A DNA stretch of 64,000 bases, taken from the NCBI GenBank assembly GCA_040954595.2, contig CM082588.2:6076001-6140000 (forward strand), read 5' to 3'. This document shows, one piece after another, positions 24,134-35,200 of this stretch. The notes below the pieces were generated by a model that was not told where the DNA came from, did no database searches, and worked only from the letters and a program-made list of their open reading frames with translations. Numbering within the stretch: position 1 is the first letter of the stretch; each line of letters starts with the position of its first letter. The translations under genes were made by a program, and so were the position numbers. Source of the stretch: Balanoglossus misakiensis (Eukaryota > Hemichordata).

Positions 24134-26636
24134 TCAGTCCGTGGTAAGACTGACCAAGAGTCGTCTCTCCCCAGTAAATCCCAATCTGGCGTGGCTCACA
24201 TAGATGTTATCCACCGCAAGGATATCACCCCTTTGCATCTGAAATCCAACCGACACTTCCCATAATACGTCCCGAACGTGCTGTATATCCTTGGCTTCGA
24301 TGTCACTTCCGTCGCCGTAGTAACAGTGGAAAGGGTACTTTTCGTCAGGGATATCCAGATGAGCCCACATCGGGTGGTCTTTAAAGTACGAGGAGTGATG
24401 AGTGTGGAAGTGATTGAACCAAGCTTGTTGCCCTAGTAATAAAATGGTTAATACAAAGTATTTAGAAGGATGCTGCCATTGTACCATCTGTTGTATGTAT
24501 ATGCACAACTTATGACTAAAAGATGTAATGTGTCATTTATCTTTAGCGTTTGACTGCTTCCTCTGTCAACTCAGAGATACTAGACTAGTGGATATATGCA
24601 AGTAAACAACAATATATATGTTATAATGCATAATATCATCTGTTGTGCGAACTTCGACATTTTGGTTCGCGTTCCATGCCCACCTGTTTTTGGATGAGTT
24701 ACGAAGCCAGGATGGTTATACCAATAGACCAGGGCGCCATCTTCCTCCCAACAATATGCTCTTCCGTGTTCAACCAAGAATCTCTCAACGTCTGCCTTGT
24801 TTTCTGTGAGGAAACTCTTTGGATACACAAAAGCAGATGTGTAAAACGTGAACCCTGACACCCTGCTGGTCCAGGATGTCATTAGTGAGTGGGCCCGTGT
24901 TCAAGAGTTTGCCCTCGCCATTTTAGCCTCCGCATCTACTTTCCACAATTTCATATCCAATATTTGCATCAGATGTACATACCGTAACGTATCGTATATT
25001 TTAGCCTCGTCTTTTGCAAATTACTCGATGTAGGCCTAGCACTGACAGATTCCTGTTTGTTGGCGTTCAGTGCATCGTACCAGAGTGTACCCAGGCCCCC
25101 GGTCGTGTATCTTCTATTTTTTGTGATACTTTTAAGTAAGGAAGGTGTATAGGTACATCTCATGTCCCCGATTCCGTGTGCCTCAGGTAATGTCTTCACC
25201 ATAGTGACCATGGGAAATAGGTATTTTATAACTTTCCGGGATGTAAATTGTTACCTGTTGCCAAGTTGTGTACCCGCCCGGTTCCGTCGACGGCAGATAC
25301 CGATAATATCTAATGCCCACGCGTCTCACTTTCTCCACCAGTTCAGGATCCAATTTTGCCAAAACATCTCTGCCGTCACTGATGACGCTTTCCCCTCCAC
25401 GACCCGGAAGTGGTGGTATGTCACAATAGAAGAACAGCTGAAATAAGTGAAGAAATAAATACTCCATCTGCTCGTTAAATCGACAGAAAACAACTCGTTG
25501 AATCGTTAAGTCAGCCAATGGCCGTGTGACCTAAGTCCTTGATGTGCCAATGTCTCGCCTCAGTAAGGTCACCGAGCGGCCAGCGCCAGTGTTTAATGAC
25601 ATTCAACCACTGCTCAGTCACGGTGACCTTAGCAGGCCACAAGGGTAGACACCACCACATTAAAAGTGCGCTGTCACAGCTAGTGACCTACATAGCATTC
25701 CCAGGGAAACATAACATATCCAATTTGTCTGTGTCTGCGTGTATAGCGGTGAAAGTGCACAGTGCCCTTGATCATTCGCCAAATCACTTTTTAAAGCCAT
25801 GCTTCAGTACTTCAATGTAAAATATGCGCCTCGGGTACACATTTAAAATGAAATAGTGATAGATTCTTTGATATGTCAAAGTGTGTGTGGAGTCCTTATA
25901 AAGAGAAAGAAGAAAATAGACTGGTTATGAACTAGTCCAATTGACAATAACACAATTGGAGTGGGTACATATCTGCCCTTCTATCCTATCCACAAACGCC
26001 ATACACAGAATAGCATGCCAAGTATACTAACACGCGTTTTACCTTCGTCGGAAAAGTATTCGAATACGCCATTTCGTTGTGAGGTTCGATGGAGTATTCA
26101 GACGTGTCGTCACTGGCCGTCATGACACCTTCACCGACCTGGTGTCTGACGGCGAGGCCACCTACATACGCCATCGGCGTATACCTAAGGCCTCGCACGA
26201 ACCGCGAGAAATCGCCGTTCAACTGCAAACCACGGAAGAGGAGAGCGCCGTGGATGTGCAAATCGTGCTCAATAATTCCACGAGCTTCTTTTGCCAAATC
26301 AGCTACAGACGCCACATCGTGCTCAGAAGAACCGGGGACTGTGTACATCGCAGGAAAGTTATCTCTTGGACTCGCTACGTAGTCTGGAAATCGGTGTCCC
26401 TCGTTCAATGCACCGGGAAGCCACTTTCTTCCCGCTATCACTGCTGCTGTCTGAGGTGGAACATCGACTCGTCGGTTGTACTCGTAATACTTCAATTTCG
26501 TCACACATCGTGTGCTCATCGAAAATTGGCGTTTTCCAATTGATGTCGACCGTCGCGAGACTTCTCGGAAAAGACCACAAACCCACTCCATGGCTGCTGT
26601 GTTGTGTAGCGGTCCGAAGTCGCTGGATCTGCGCAT
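24134..26636 (-). CDS. TauD/TfdA-family Fe(II)/2-oxoglutarate dioxygenase, gene D
   Basis: Four exons on the minus strand: 26043-26636, 25255-25437, 24684-24816 and 24134-24432, giving 402 residues from the ATG at 26636, or 387 from the in-frame ATG at 26591. The second start would place an Arg/Ser-rich, acid-poor segment at the extreme N-terminus, typical of a mitochondrial presequence, so either start is possible. The iron motif is H186-N-E188 (counted from 26636); the distal site is SHARLGFTGERRLL; exon 2 has LFFYCDIPPLPG. The exon 3 acceptor (TATCCAAAG|AGT) is pyrimidine-poor. This is the first gene of the tandem set in the direction of transcription and has the 40-bp minisatellite about 0.4 kb upstream. 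Confidence 0.88.
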
Positions 26637-27040
26637 GTGTGTTATGGGGATTCCCTTGGTCGTCAATAGGTCAAGTCAATCTCCGTGATGCGAAACGTTG
26701 CAGTATTCCTGTTACACAAATCGAGCTTTTTGAAATGATCAAGGTATTCTCAACTTTTCACAACTTTCACCTCAGCGAAAACTCCCAGGTTTCACGAATG
26801 CGTCAACTCTGGCATAGATTCCATGGTGTCTGCCAGAACAAAGTTTATACGAGCATTTGTTACGTCAAGTGATGAAATAACCTCAGAGTAAGTGAAGAAA
26901 TTTATTTAAAAAAAAAAACGTTCACATCAAAAGTACCTTTTGATGCGTGATTTGCCTTTAGGGGATTTGGACCCCGACATACCGCAGCAAGCAAGTTCGC
27001 GCTGACCGCCGGTTTTATACTTGTAAACTACAGCAGTCGA

Positions 27041-28372
27041 ATCGTATGTAAGAACCTTGGTGATCGGCCACGTGTATAAAATCCTAGAACCTTGGTAATC
27101 GGCCCCGTGTATAAAATCCTATTTAAGAACCTTGGTGATCGGCCACGTGTATAAAATCGTATGTAAGAACCTTGGTGATCGGCCCCGTGTATAAAATCCT
27201 ATCTAAGAACCTTGGTGATCGGCCCCGTGTATAAAATCCTATTTAAGAACTTTAGTGATCGGCCCCGTGTATAAAATCCTATGTAAGAACCTTGGTGGTC
27301 GGCCCCGTGTATAAAATCCTATCTAAGAACCTTGGTGGTCGGCCACGTGTATAAAATCGTATGTAAGAACCTTGGTGATCGGCCCCGTGTATAAAATTCT
27401 ATCTAAGAACCTTGGTGATCGGCCCCGTGTATAAAATCCTATCTAAGAACCTTGGTGATCGGCCCCGTGTATAAAATCCTATTTAAGAACTTTAGTGATC
27501 GGCCCCGTGTATAAAATCCTATGTAAGAACCTTGGTGGTCGGCCCCGTGTATAAAATCGTATCTAAGAACCTTGGTGATCGGCCCCGTGTATAAAATCCT
27601 ATCTAAGAACCTTGGTGATCGGCCCCGTGTATAAAATCCTATCTAAGAACCTTGGTGATCGGCCCCGTGTATAAAATCCTATCTAAGAACCTTGGTGGTC
27701 GGCCACGTGTATAAAATCGTATCTAAGAACCTTGGTGATCGGCCCCGTGTATAAAATCCTATCTAAGAACCTTGGTGATCCGCCACGTGTATAAAATCCT
27801 ATCTAAGAACCTTGGTGATCGGCCCCGTGTATAAAATCCTATCTAAGAACTTTGGTGATCCGCCACGTGTATAAAATCCTATCTAAGAACCTTGGTGGTC
27901 GGCCACGTGTATAAAATCCTATCTAAGAACCTTGGTGATCGGCCCCGTGTATAAAATCCTATCTAAGAACCTTGGTGATCCGCCACGTGTATAAAATCCT
28001 ATCTAAGAACCTTGGTGGTCGGCCACGTGTATAAAATCGTATCTAAGAACCTTGGTGATCGGCCCCGTGTATAAAATCCTATCTAAGAACCTTGGTGATC
28101 GGCCCCGTGTATAAAATCCTATCTAAGAACCTTGGTGATCGGCCCCGTGTATAAAATCCTATCTAAGAACCTTGGTGATCGGCCCCGTGTATAAAATCCT
28201 ATCTAAGAACCTTGGTGGTCGGCCACGTGTATAAAATCGTATCTAAGAACCTTGGTGATCGGCCCCGTGTATAAAATCCTATCTAAGAACCTTGGTGATC
28301 CGCCACGTGTATAAAATCCTATCTAAGAACCTTGGTGATCCGCCACGTGTATAAAATCGTATGTAAGAACCT
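27041..28372. repeat. 40-bp minisatellite, about 33 units, upstream of gene D
   Basis: The unit reads ATCTAAGAACCTTGGTGATC then GGCCCCGTGTATAAAATCCT. Nearly every unit has the TATA-like string TATAAAA on the plus strand. Units alternate between GGCCCCGTG, GGCCACGTG and CGCCACGTG. By eye 12 units contain the palindromic E-box CACGTG, and some variant types recur at multiples of 40 bp, indicating block amplification. The first units (27041-27130) are shorter or rearranged. It lies 5' of gene D, which is transcribed away from it. Confidence 0.96.
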
Positions 28373-28791
28373 TATACTACTTAACAATAACAATAGTTCG
28401 ACACTAGCAAAACTGATGGGCAATTGAAGAAAACGGCAAGTACTGTGAGGATGAGAAAATATCTGCCGGATTTTAAATTCACGTCCATCAGAGAAGGTTA
28501 GTATTCCATTTACAGGAAGAGATAAGTTGTGACAATGTTATGTTTAACGACTTTTTAAAAATGCAATGGCTCCAGACGTGTGATTGGTCTTTTCTGTCAT
28601 GAAACGATGTGCGTAGTATACAATTTGTTAATCGATTCCCAAAATTAATAACCAAAATTGGTTTGTTGCAGGAATTAAAGAGTCTGTTGAATGGTTCATG
28701 AAGAACTATGACACCGCTCGAAAGTAATCTATACATGTATTGGAACTAGAATAAGCTTGTGGGGATACTTGAATTGACTTTGGAGACAATC
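28373..28791. other. Single-copy spacer
   Basis: No exon or element recognised. It is bounded by the minisatellite and a long (ATTT)n tract. Confidence 0.5.
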
Positions 28792-28980
<189 letters not shown>

Positions 28981-29674
28981 TATGCAGTCGGGCTCCGGGT
29001 AACGGTATACATGTAGACGTTACTGCATTAGAGAATACAAAACACACAGAAACCTGTTATGAACTGAATTTGCATCCGTGTCGATGTCCTGAAAGAATTA
29101 TGTATGTGATTATGCAAATTGTGTATAAAAATTATGACATTCATGAATACAACATTTTGGGGCAGTATTTTAATATATATCTCATATTTGGTAGATACAT
29201 ATTCACTGTAGTAACTTTAGAAATAAATCATAAAACTGCGAAAAGTCATTAAATATGTAAATTTATAGTTACTTAATACAACAATGCTAAATAACCCAGG
29301 TAGCAAAGTAGTCACTTGGTCATTTAAATAACTACTTTTCTGCATGAAAATTTTGAAATCAAGGAACACCACAAGAGCCGAGCTCTACTGACGATCGGCG
29401 AAACGTAGTGATTATGGCACGTCATTTAAATTTTAGCTTCTTCATCAACGTCAGCAAAATGAAATCTTAAGGGAACCTGAAAATTCACCAGTATTACTCG
29501 CTATCGCCAGTGATATTCATTGACCCCATGACTAACACTCCCTACGTTTATACTACGCTGTATGACAAGAGAGATAGCTTCGAGTTCACTATCATTTTCC
29601 AAACACCATTTTGGTGTGTTGAATAGAGCCAATATATTCGGAGAATGCATGGGTTGTTTAGATTTAGGCCATGC
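28981..29674. other. Intergenic, left flank of the LTR element
   Basis: No gene recognised. Around 29371-29450 lies CTGACGATCGGCGAAACGTA followed by a TCATCAACG stretch, a style of sequence I associate with Penelope-like element tails; this is only a resemblance. Confidence 0.35.
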
Positions 29675-29678
29675 TACG

Positions 29679-30146
29679 TGTTACGACACACCCTGTTTAG
29701 TTGCTTGGTCAAGAGAGGGGTAGCTTTTCTTTGCATAACAAAAGGCCCTGCCTTTTCAACTAGCTTCATTTAAATATTAGTAATAACCAGATGGTCACCC
29801 ATATAAAAGGCATTCTCACAAAAACCACGAGGAACACTTCTCAACACTGCCTGGGAGGAGCACGTCACTCCACATCTCCTTGGGAATTAGGAATTTACCT
29901 AGCTGGTCTGGACTCAGTGAGCAACGGACTTTGTGTGAGCAACGGACTACTGTGCCTTGGTGAAGCTTGAGTTCGGCCAGGACTTTTGTGGACTCAATAG
30001 TAACTCCTCGACCAAGCAGGGTAAATACACATAGCACATTTTTTTCTGTGAGACCTTTTGATTTTAGAAGGCTAGTTGTTCAATTAAATATTCTGTTGTT
30101 GAACTACAGACTCCATTGTGTGCTCCCGTTTTTTTCTACCGTAACA
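29679..30146 (+). mobile_element. 5' LTR, 468 bp
   Basis: It starts TGTTACG and ends CGTAACA, the perfect terminal inverted repeat expected of an LTR. It contains a TATA-like ATATAAAAGG at about 29800 for Pol II transcription and an A/T-rich AATTAAATATTC near 30080 that could serve polyadenylation. It is followed four bases later by the primer-binding site. Confidence 0.88.
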
Positions 30147-30151
30147 GAAAT

Positions 30152-30169
30152 TGGGGGCTCGTCCGGGAG
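30152..30169 (+). other. Primer-binding site for tRNA-Pro
   Basis: TGGGGGCTCGTCCGGGAG matches the complement of the tRNA-Pro 3' end at 17 of 18 positions. This primer is used by gammaretroviruses and by many animal gypsy-type elements. Its position just after the LTR confirms the LTR end. Confidence 0.9.
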
Positions 30170-30687
30170 CTGAATATCATTGTAAAGGCTCTTGTTGAAC
30201 AAGGGAAATTTGGGGTTGAAGCACTGGAAATTGTTGAATCTAAGCATGAAGGTGATACGGTTAAAATAAGGCGGTTGGAGTTGGATCACCAGTATAGAAT
30301 GATGCAATTGGAATATAAAGAAAGAGAAAGACAAAAAGAATTAGAAATTCAGGAAATGAAATTTAGAACGGGTAAGCAGGAGACAACTGAGATTGGGGAC
30401 AGACAAAATTCATCAGTGGGGTCCTTTCCTTATTTTGATGCAGCAAAGTATGTTCGACTGGTTCCTCAGTTTCATGAAAAGGAGGTCGACAATTATTTCC
30501 AGCATTTTGAAAAAATTGCTTACAGTCTTAAATGGCCAAAAGATGTTTGGACCATACTGTTGCAGAGCGTCTTGATTGGAAAAGCTCGTGAAGCATTCAC
30601 TGCCTTACCTCTTGATCAAAGTAGCGATTACGATCGTGTTAAAGAAGTATTTCTCAAGTCATACGACGTAAAGCAAAGCAACTATGC
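30170..30687 (+). pseudogene. Gag fragment of the gypsy-type element
   Basis: An open frame through this stretch encodes a charged coiled-coil-like segment (many Glu, Lys, Arg and Gln), then a helical module with motifs VRLVPQF, YFQHFEKIA and WTILLQSVL. This is typical of the retroelement capsid module related to vertebrate SCAN domains. No convincing ATG precedes it. The frame runs on past 30690, through the LTR remnant into flanking DNA, where it has no meaning. No zinc knuckle, protease or polymerase remains. Confidence 0.75.
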
Positions 30688-30707
30688 TTTTTCTACCGTA
30701 ACATACG

Positions 30708-32229
30708 TTTCTTACTTGAAGGCGTTCGAAGTGTATTTTGACCATGAGGCGGCGCTCGACCACGCGACTGTGATAACATTGACACGGATGTCTGAAATGA
30801 GTCGTTATCACAACAGCGCCATCAATGCAGGGGGAAAATGCACTGTCGTGACGGTGTGCGCAAAGGTGAAAGATCGGTTTCACTGAGCATGGAGACCACG
30901 TCATGTTTGTAGAGCATAAGCTATGCTCAGGCACAGGCATGCAGATTTGCCTGATAACACAGAACGCCTTTACTTTGTGACTTTGCTTAAATACCACATA
31001 TGTTAGGAAACGTACCGGGTACTTGTATTCTCCAGCCAATATCTCTGAGGTGAAAATGTTAATTACTCCAACTGTATGTTCACCACCCTTTGGCCACTAA
31101 GGAATACCTCTAAGGTCAGTTATCCAGAAAACTATAAATCAAACGTCAACACAATACCGTTTCAAGGGACACCCCTTTTCTAAGGCTGGTTAAACAAAGT
31201 TTATTGTACTTAGCTCTTCAAGTACGCAAATGTTCGACCACAGTTCACATATAAATCTAACGTCGCAGTCACTTGACATGTATGTACTGCGCCTGACCGT
31301 TCGTCATTTTCAGATGGCTTGGAGAGGTACGCGATACTTCTTCGATGATCGTCAGTTACACCACTTGAAGCGTACGTTCTCGTATAATTAAAAATTCTTT
31401 ATAGGCTATAAAACATTAAATTTCATTGTGATTTAATTGTTCCGTTACATTGGTTTGTAATTCAAGGATTGTGCACCAAAACGGTGAGTTCTGCTAACTT
31501 TGATCATTTCACTGGGATTTAGTCTAGCGCCTCAATGAAACATGACTGCTTTTACAACTTACCATAATGCCAGTCATTGTGACAGCCGCCCTCTTTCGAC
31601 CGAAATCACGAACAGCAGACGATATTGGTTAGTGTCCTTGTGAGAGTCGCCCTCTTTCGATCGAAATCAGGAACAGCAGACGACAACGGTTAGTTTAGTT
31701 TCGTTACATCACTGAAGTCAAGAGTACTAGTCGGGCACTTGAAATTAAAATTTTCTTTCTCGGGCAAAAACTATGGTACGATGTTTTTTTTTATAAAAAA
31801 CATCTAAATACTATAATTTTCAATACATTTGATTGATAACTGATGCTTAAGGTCGAGCAACTTAAAGCAGGTGTCTATCTGACCGCGTAGACGTGGTGGT
31901 CAGAAAGCAAAGAATTGTTTGGTGAAACCAAGGTAACTGTGCCGATAAATACACTTGCCACTATTTCTCGATAAAAAGATCGATTTCAGTCCAGTGTTTA
32001 AGTGTCTATACATAAAATTAAAATTAACACCCCGTTTATAATGTTTGAAAACATTAATTATCTCTAGAAGATAAACGAGTAAATTATCCAGGCAGTTATT
32101 ATGCTATTCATAATACGGCATTTCACCTCTGTACATATAGAGAACTCAGCTACCATGTTATTGCTCCTAAGTGGACCCATTGCCGCATGCCGACCGTTTC
32201 GGGATTTTCCGCACGTAATCAGGACCTAT
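30708..32229. other. Intergenic, with a 61-bp direct duplication
   Basis: No gene recognised. At 31579-31692 two imperfect copies of a 61-bp unit (CCGCCCTCTTTCGACCGAAA type) stand head to tail. The rest is AT-rich single-copy DNA with no features I can name. Confidence 0.5.
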
Positions 32230-35200
32230 GTATAAGAATTGCCATAAAATTTCACTGTCCTTGGGGACTGTTTACTTTAGGATAGCTGCCTAAATCAGAA
32301 AACAACTTGTACGTTATCTTTTGACGAATTGCCAAACATTCCTAAAAACGGCCGTTTAGTTTTTCGCATCTTAGTGAACAATGTGCCATAAAACAATAAA
32401 ATGCTGGGGCTTTGGAAATTTTAATCTTGGGTGCTGTTTACTTTAGGATAGCTACCTAAATCAGAAAACAACTTGTACGTTATCTTTTGGGGAATTGCCA
32501 AACATTCCTAAAAACGGCCGTTTAGTTTTTCGCATCTTAGTGAACAATGTGCCATAAAACAATAAAATGCTGGGGCTTTGGAAATTTTAATCTTGGGTGC
32601 TGTTTACTTTAGGATAGCTACCTAAATCAGAAAACAACTTGTACGTTATCTTTTGGGGAATTGCCAAACATTCCTAAAAATGGCTGATTAGTATTTCGCA
32701 TCTTAGTGAACAATGTGCCATAAAACAATAAAATGCTGGAGCTTTGGCAATTTAATCTTGGGTACTGTTTACTTTAGGATAGCTGCGCAAACCCGAAAAC
32801 AACTTGTACGTTATCTTTTTACGAATTCGTCCATTTATGACAGTGTCTGAAAAATGGCGCCTATGTGGGTCCTGACCTCTATATTCAGAAGAGTATCAAT
32901 TTTAGACCAGCAGGCGCTAGGCTGATTACATTTGAACACAAGGTGGTAAAACGCGGACAAACAGTTCCAACTTTCCCCGTCTACATAAAAATGAAAAATA
33001 TAGTCTGATAAAAATAATTCCTATACACTAAACCTTGCTTAAGCTTGTTTGTTCTAGTGTCGTTTTATGCCTAGAAACCATGCACCCAGTCGGAAGTTGC
33101 TCGGTAGAAACACAACAAAGAACAGTGAGTGCTTTTGCATTTTATTGCAACTCAGTAATCCCGGTATTAAAAAGAACAATCACAGACGTCAAAGGCCTAC
33201 AATATGTTTACACATCATTAGCCTTACGGTATAATACTTTGTAGAATGTTAACTCTTTTATGGCAACTGACTGTGTTAACGTGGTGGTCAGCAGGCGAAG
33301 TATTGATTCGTGAAACCAGGGTAACTCTTCTAACAAATACCTGCCACTATTTCTCACTATAAAGATCGCTTTCAGTCCAGTGTTTAAGTGTCATTCCAAA
33401 CTCAAACTTTGCATAAGTAGTCAGGGCCTATGTTTAATGTATAAGAGTTACCATAAAATGTTATTGTTCTTTGTTTACTTTGGAATAGCTGCTCAAAGCA
33501 GAAGTGAACATGTATGGTATCTTTTAGGGGAATTTCCAATGATTCCTACGATCGCATGTTTTGCATTTCGTATCTTGCTGAACAATGTACCATAAAACTA
33601 TTAAATGCAGGTTCTTTGGTATTTCGAGTCTTATAGATTTTTACTTTATGATAGCTGCCCAAATCAGAAAACAACTTCAATCAATCAATCAAAAACATTT
33701 ATATGACGCCAATATCCAGAGAACTGTTCAGTGGCGCCCGATGGTTGTTCACACACTGTAGGCTGTTTTAAACTTGTACGTTATCTTTTGGGGAATTGCC
33801 AAACATTCCTAAAAACGGCTGATTAGTATTTCACATCAATTGAACAATGTGCCATAAAACAATAAAATGGAGGGGCCTTGGGAATTTTTTTATCTTGGGG
33901 ACTGTTTACTTTAGGATGGCTACCTAAATCAGAAAACAACTTGTACGTTATCTTTTGGGGAATTGCCAAACATTCCTAAAAATGGCTGATTAGTATTTCA
34001 CATCTTAGTGAACAATTTGCCATAAAACAATAAAATGCTGGGGCTTTGGCAATTTAATCTTGGGTACTGTTTACTTTAGGATAGCTGCGCAAACCCGAAA
34101 ACAACTTGTACGTTATCTTTTTACGAATTCGTCGATTTATGACAGTGTCTGAAAAATGGCGCCTATGTGGGTCCTGACCTCTATATTCAGAAGAGTATCA
34201 ATTTTAGACCAGCAGGCGGATTACATTTGAACGCAAGGTGGTAAAACGCGGACAAACAGATCCAACTTTCCCCGTCTACATTAAAATGAAAAATATAGTC
34301 TGATAAAAAATAATTCCTATACACTAAACCTTGCTTAAGCTTGTTTGTTCTAGTGTCGTTTTATGCCTAGAAACCATGCACCCAGTCGGAAGTTGCTCGG
34401 TAGAAACACAACAAAGAACAGTGAGTGCTTTTGCATTTTATTGCAACTCGGTAATCCCGGTATTAAAAAGAACAATCACAGACGTCAAAGGCATACAATG
34501 TGTTTACACATCATTAGCCTTATGGTTTAGTGCTTTCTAGAATGTTAACTTTTTATGGCAAACTGACTGTGTTAACGTGGTGGTCAGCAGGCGAAGTATT
34601 GATTCGTGAAACCAAGGTAACTCTTCTAACAAATACCTGCCACTATTTCTCACTATAAAGATCGCTTTCAGTCCAGTGTTTAAGTGTCATTCCAAACTCA
34701 AACTTTGCATAAGTAGTCAGGGCCTATGTTTAATGTATAAGAGTTACCATAAAATGTTATTGTCCTTTGTTTACTTTGGAATAGCTGCTCGAAGCAGAAG
34801 TGAACATGTATGGTATCTTTAGGGTAATTTACAATGATTCCTACGATCGCATGTTTTGCATTTCGTATCTTGCTGAACAATGTACCATAAAACTATTAAA
34901 TGCAGGTCTATAGTTATTTCGAATCTTGAGGAGGGTTTAACTTAGGGGAGCCAAGTGTCAACTTGTGCGGTATCTTTTGGATAATTGCCAGTTGATTCCT
35001 ACAAGGGCATGTTTTGTATTTCTTATTTTTCTGAACAATGTACCATAAAACTATTAAATGCAGGTTCTTTGGTATTTCGAGTCTTATAGATTTTTACTTT
35101 ATGATAGCTGCCCAAATCAGAAAACAACTTCAATCAATCAATCAAAAACATTTATATGACGCCAATATCCAGAGAACTGTTCAGTGGCGCCCGATGGTTG

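Larger units (their letters stand above)
29675..30707 (+). mobile_element. Internally deleted Ty3/gypsy-type LTR retrotransposon
   Basis: Order: target duplication TACG (29675-29678), 5' LTR (29679-30146), tRNA-Pro primer site, gag fragment, a 3' LTR reduced to its last ~17 bp (about 30687-30703, ending CTACCGTAACA), and the second TACG (30704-30707). One deletion removed the rest of gag, all of pol and most of the 3' LTR. The matching 4-bp flanks show that both outer ends are the original insertion ends. The element cannot move by itself. Confidence 0.85.

Noticed and set aside
25561-25630. TAAGGTCACCG/CGGTGACCTTA inverted repeat as a mobile element or nuclear-receptor site
   Set aside because: Only 11-bp arms and no flanking duplication; short enough to be chance, although the half-site resembles AGGTCA.
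11932-26636. Reading the dioxygenase cluster as a bacterial transfer with operon structure
   Set aside because: Genes have phase-conserved spliceosomal introns and separate 5' regions, so any transfer would be ancient; nothing in the window supports a recent one.
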